60,833 nt of DNA. It comes from a virus. A program made the translations under genes and the position numbers. The stretch is taken from positions 1 through 60,833 of IMG/VR virus record IMGVR_UViG_3300025096_003142; one strand, written 5' to 3'. The notes under the pieces are model-generated. The model made no database searches and was not told the DNA's origin. It saw nothing but the letters and a program-made list of their open reading frames with translations. Of the stretch, positions 58,736 to 60,833 are shown one piece after another. How positions within the stretch are numbered: position 1 is the first letter of the stretch; each line of letters opens with the position of its first letter.

Positions 58736-59359
58736 TTATTGTAATGTATTATAATAGTTATTTTGCTGTTCTTGTCTTGTAATAGTTTTTTCGTGTATTA
58801 AACACCATTCTTTATCTGTAGGTAAATGTGATATAGTTTTATAACCTTCTAATACTTCATGTACCTTATTTTTCCATTGTATTTTGCTGTTATTTTTATA
58901 TATTCTCCATTGATAGTCCGGAAAATTTACCCAGCCATGTTCGTTTACTCGCCATCCCCATTTATCAATATGTTGTTGAGTAAGTCCCTCTACCGTATTA
59001 ATTCTTGGAACTAATAATACATCTACATCATTTTGTTGTAGAACTTGTGGTAAAATTTTAAAAATATATTCATTAGGTAATTCGTCTGCATCAATTTGAT
59101 AAATGTAATCTCCTTTACACATATCCGTTAATCGATTTTTCATATTAGCAAAATGACCATCAAAAGAATAAAAAAACCAATTAAATTCGTCATTTATTGA
59201 ATTTTCTTTTAAAAAAGCTTCTACTGATTCTGATCCATTTTTACTATCAAATAATACTATTACTTCATCATTAATTTGTTTATTCGCGACTAAATATGGT
59301 ATTAAACGTTGGATTTCTGTTAATTCAGTACATACCGTAACAGCGTAACTTATTTTCAT
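58736..59359 (-). CDS. GT2 glycosyltransferase (WaaE-like), 207 aa
   Basis: MKISYAVTVCTELTEIQRLI start, DEVIVLFDSKNGSE, DYIYQIDADELPNEYI with the metal site D-A-D, and WRIYKNNSKIQWKNKVHEVLEGY, typical of the WaaE/KdtX group of lipopolysaccharide-core glycosyltransferases. Single domain. Confidence 0.83.
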   Translation of the reverse strand: MKISYAVTVCTELTEIQRLIPYLVANKQINDEVIVLFDSKNGSESVEAFLKENSINDEFNWFFYSFDGHFANMKNRLTDMCKGDYIYQIDADELPNEYIFKILPQVLQQNDVDVLLVPRINTVEGLTQQHIDKWGWRVNEHGWVNFPDYQWRIYKNNSKIQWKNKVHEVLEGYKTISHLPTDKEWCLIHEKTITRQEQQNNYYNTLQ

Positions 59360-59362
59360 ATT

Positions 59363-60643
59363 TTATGCTTTTTGTAAATTAGGTAATTTTAATTTTGGTA
59401 ATTCATTTGTTGATTTTAACTTTGGTAATTCTAATTTTACTTGTTGCGGAATATCTGATACATTTTGTTGAATCATATTAATAATATCTTCATATGATTT
59501 AGATATATGTTGTTTAGTAAAATTAGATCTAACAAAATATCTTTGCCGTTTTGCTAATTCAGACCATTTTTTATAATTTTTTAAAATGTCTTCAAACATT
59601 TTACTAGCATATTTATAATCTACAGAAAACCATTTTGCGCCTTTAATAAGAAATTTATCTCTAGCAGATTTATGAATTGGGGTTAATTGACCTGGTAAGG
59701 CACATATAAAATCTTTTTTGAGAAAATCAACCTGTCCGGAATAATGTGGAGCGAGTATTGGTTTTCCTATAGAGCTAAATTCTAATAAAGGCCGGCCAAA
59801 CCCTTCTGATTTTGTAAATGAAACCATTGCTTTAATTTTAGGGTGATTATATAATGCATTCATTTCGCGCGTAGTTAAATCTCCATGTAATAAATATACT
59901 GACGGTAATTTATTATTTACAAATAATTTAGATATTTCGTTAATACGATTTTCTATATCTAATCTATCTGATACAGAATATGTAGCTCCGCTAGTTTTTA
60001 ATATTAAAGCTGGGGTATTGTTTTTATTTTTATATGTATTAAAAAAGCAATGTAATAACCCAGAAAGATTTTTTCTATCTTCTCCTAAATATCCTTTTAA
60101 CCAATGTCCTACACATAAAAACGCTTTAGACTCTTTTACTTGTTGATCGATAACTGAGATATTTGTTGTTACATTTTTATTATCATATAATGTATCATCA
60201 AAATATTCAGAAATAACTTGTATATTTGTTGTTATTGGTTTATTATGTTGTTTTGCTGTATCTTCAAATACTTTCTTCGTAAAATTACTAGGAACAATAG
60301 TTATTTGCATTTTATTTATATTATCAATCCATTCAGGAGGACAAATATCTCCTTCAGTGCCAGCCGTAACGCCGATATTATATTTGCCGACGGGTTGAAA
60401 TTCATTGGGTACTGTAATTTGTACCCAAATATCTGGTTGTGATGTTAGTGGTAAAGGAATTATCTGGGCTTGCCACTCGGTTGGTATAGGATATGTAAAT
60501 GGTGTATGTCCCCATGGCATGGATAATAATTTAATGTTCCAATCATTTGGTTTTTTATCAAAAAAATTACTAATAACTTCTCGAGCGTGATGGCCATAGC
60601 CACTTTGTGTAGCAACTGGTGATGATATGATTACTGTTCGCAT
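59363..60643 (-). CDS. GT4 (group 1) glycosyltransferase, 426 aa
   Basis: GT-B enzyme. TQSGYGHHAREVI near the N-terminus; KAFLCVGHWL, SVYLLHGDLT and the donor motif FTKSEGFGRPLLEFSSIGKPIL with E...E spacing in the C-terminal half. The last 35 residues (LPKLKST-NELPKLKLPNL) are a low-complexity lysine/leucine repeat. Its start overlaps the partial gene at the window edge by 13 nt. Confidence 0.85.
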   Translation of the reverse strand: MRTVIISSPVATQSGYGHHAREVISNFFDKKPNDWNIKLLSMPWGHTPFTYPIPTEWQAQIIPLPLTSQPDIWVQITVPNEFQPVGKYNIGVTAGTEGDICPPEWIDNINKMQITIVPSNFTKKVFEDTAKQHNKPITTNIQVISEYFDDTLYDNKNVTTNISVIDQQVKESKAFLCVGHWLKGYLGEDRKNLSGLLHCFFNTYKNKNNTPALILKTSGATYSVSDRLDIENRINEISKLFVNNKLPSVYLLHGDLTTREMNALYNHPKIKAMVSFTKSEGFGRPLLEFSSIGKPILAPHYSGQVDFLKKDFICALPGQLTPIHKSARDKFLIKGAKWFSVDYKYASKMFEDILKNYKKWSELAKRQRYFVRSNFTKQHISKSYEDIINMIQQNVSDIPQQVKLELPKLKSTNELPKLKLPNLQKA

Positions 60644-60833
60644 ACTATTCCTAAATTTTTATATTTTTTTGGTGTTACTTTATTTAATGTATATCTTAAT
60701 TTTGGTTGTTTTGGTACTTCAAATAAATAATTAATCATTTCGATCATTTTATTTCCCATTTGTTGTCCGGTTAATCCATTTTCTAAACAAAATGATCTTC
60801 CAGCAGCGCCACAATCTTTTCTAACACCACGTG
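60631..60833 (-). CDS. partial CDS, C-terminus of a GT4-like glycosyltransferase
   Basis: The open frame runs from the window edge to a TAA at 60633-60631. The 66 residues present include GAAGRSFCLENGLTGQQMGNKM and end KNLGIVCEQ, the kind of C-terminal tail found in GT4 enzymes. It continues the glycan cluster beyond the window. Confidence 0.6.
   Translation of the reverse strand, partial: RGVRKDCGAAGRSFCLENGLTGQQMGNKMIEMINYLFEVPKQPKLRYTLNKVTPKKYKNLGIVCEQ

Noticed and set aside
39742-60833. Glycan cluster as host chromosome joined to a phage contig
   Set aside because: It is on the same strand with the same tight overlaps and similar AT-rich composition as the phage part, and the junction at the lysis genes shows no break; still listed as a test because assembly error cannot be excluded from one sequence.

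Overview
The window looks like part of a large tailed-phage genome (Caudoviricetes, with several T4-like features) infecting a member of the Bacteroidota, probably a marine flavobacterium. The phage assignment rests on virion-type fibre and adhesin genes, a holin, lytic enzymes, and a set of proteins carrying capsid-targeting-like N-termini. The host assignment rests on four proteins with Sec signal peptides, two of which carry C-termini of the kind read by the type IX secretion system (T9SS) found in Bacteroidota, on a GroEL of Bacteroidota appearance, and on the low GC with no clear Shine-Dalgarno sites. Every supported gene is on the minus strand. Genes are packed with 1-50 nt gaps or ATGA/TAATG overlaps, and no stretch over 300 nt lacks a gene.

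Layout, read along the minus strand from high to low coordinates. (1) 60833-39742 is a continuous run of surface-glycan genes: about a dozen glycosyltransferases, two SDR epimerases, a UDP-GlcNAc 2-epimerase, NeuB- and NeuA-like enzymes, a KdsC-like phosphatase, a split transketolase, a sugar nucleotidylyltransferase, a PfkB kinase, a 2-hydroxyacid dehydrogenase, a methyltransferase and a GDPD-like enzyme. (2) 39682-38114 is a lysis block: holin, a peptidoglycan-binding protein with an L,D-transpeptidase-like motif, and a small membrane protein. (3) 38079-33654 holds a 1065-aa candidate ejected protein, a nucleotidyltransferase-fold protein and a 55-aa Cys-motif protein. (4) 33654-26794 holds fibres and five LamG-type adhesins interleaved with three copies of a small partner protein. 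(5) 26729-22453 holds small membrane and core-like proteins, a tail-lysozyme/LysM protein, ClpS, an HNH endonuclease and conserved phage proteins. (6) 22444-17611 holds fibre and beta-helix proteins. (7) 17598-15806 holds an ADP-ribosyltransferase-like protein and an HExxH protein, both with the capsid-tag-like N-terminus. (8) 15801-9389 holds T9SS-type secreted proteins, a lipoprotein, a membrane protein and two more tagged proteins. (9) 9311-6042 is a CobS/MoxR-type AAA+ ATPase with a CobT/DUF2201-type VWA protein. (10) 6045-1 holds small proteins, GroEL, a secreted protein, an M23 peptidase and small hypotheticals.

Regulation. Seven intergenic regions share a strict TTGGAT-N17-TAtnnT promoter (T[A/T]GG[A/T]T, exactly 17 nt, TAnnnT). 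A second AT-rich box, TATTTATA in gene sense, sits just upstream of many putative virion genes. Three intergenic elements each look like a terminator stem with a structured insert and a U tract; two of them share a hairpin sequence.

How the parts may fit together. During infection the phage appears able to assist folding (GroEL), alter N-degron proteolysis (ClpS), place its own proteins on the host surface through T9SS, package a set of tagged effector-like proteins in the head for delivery with DNA, and build or remodel a complex glycan. No capsid, portal, terminase or replication gene is visible in this window.
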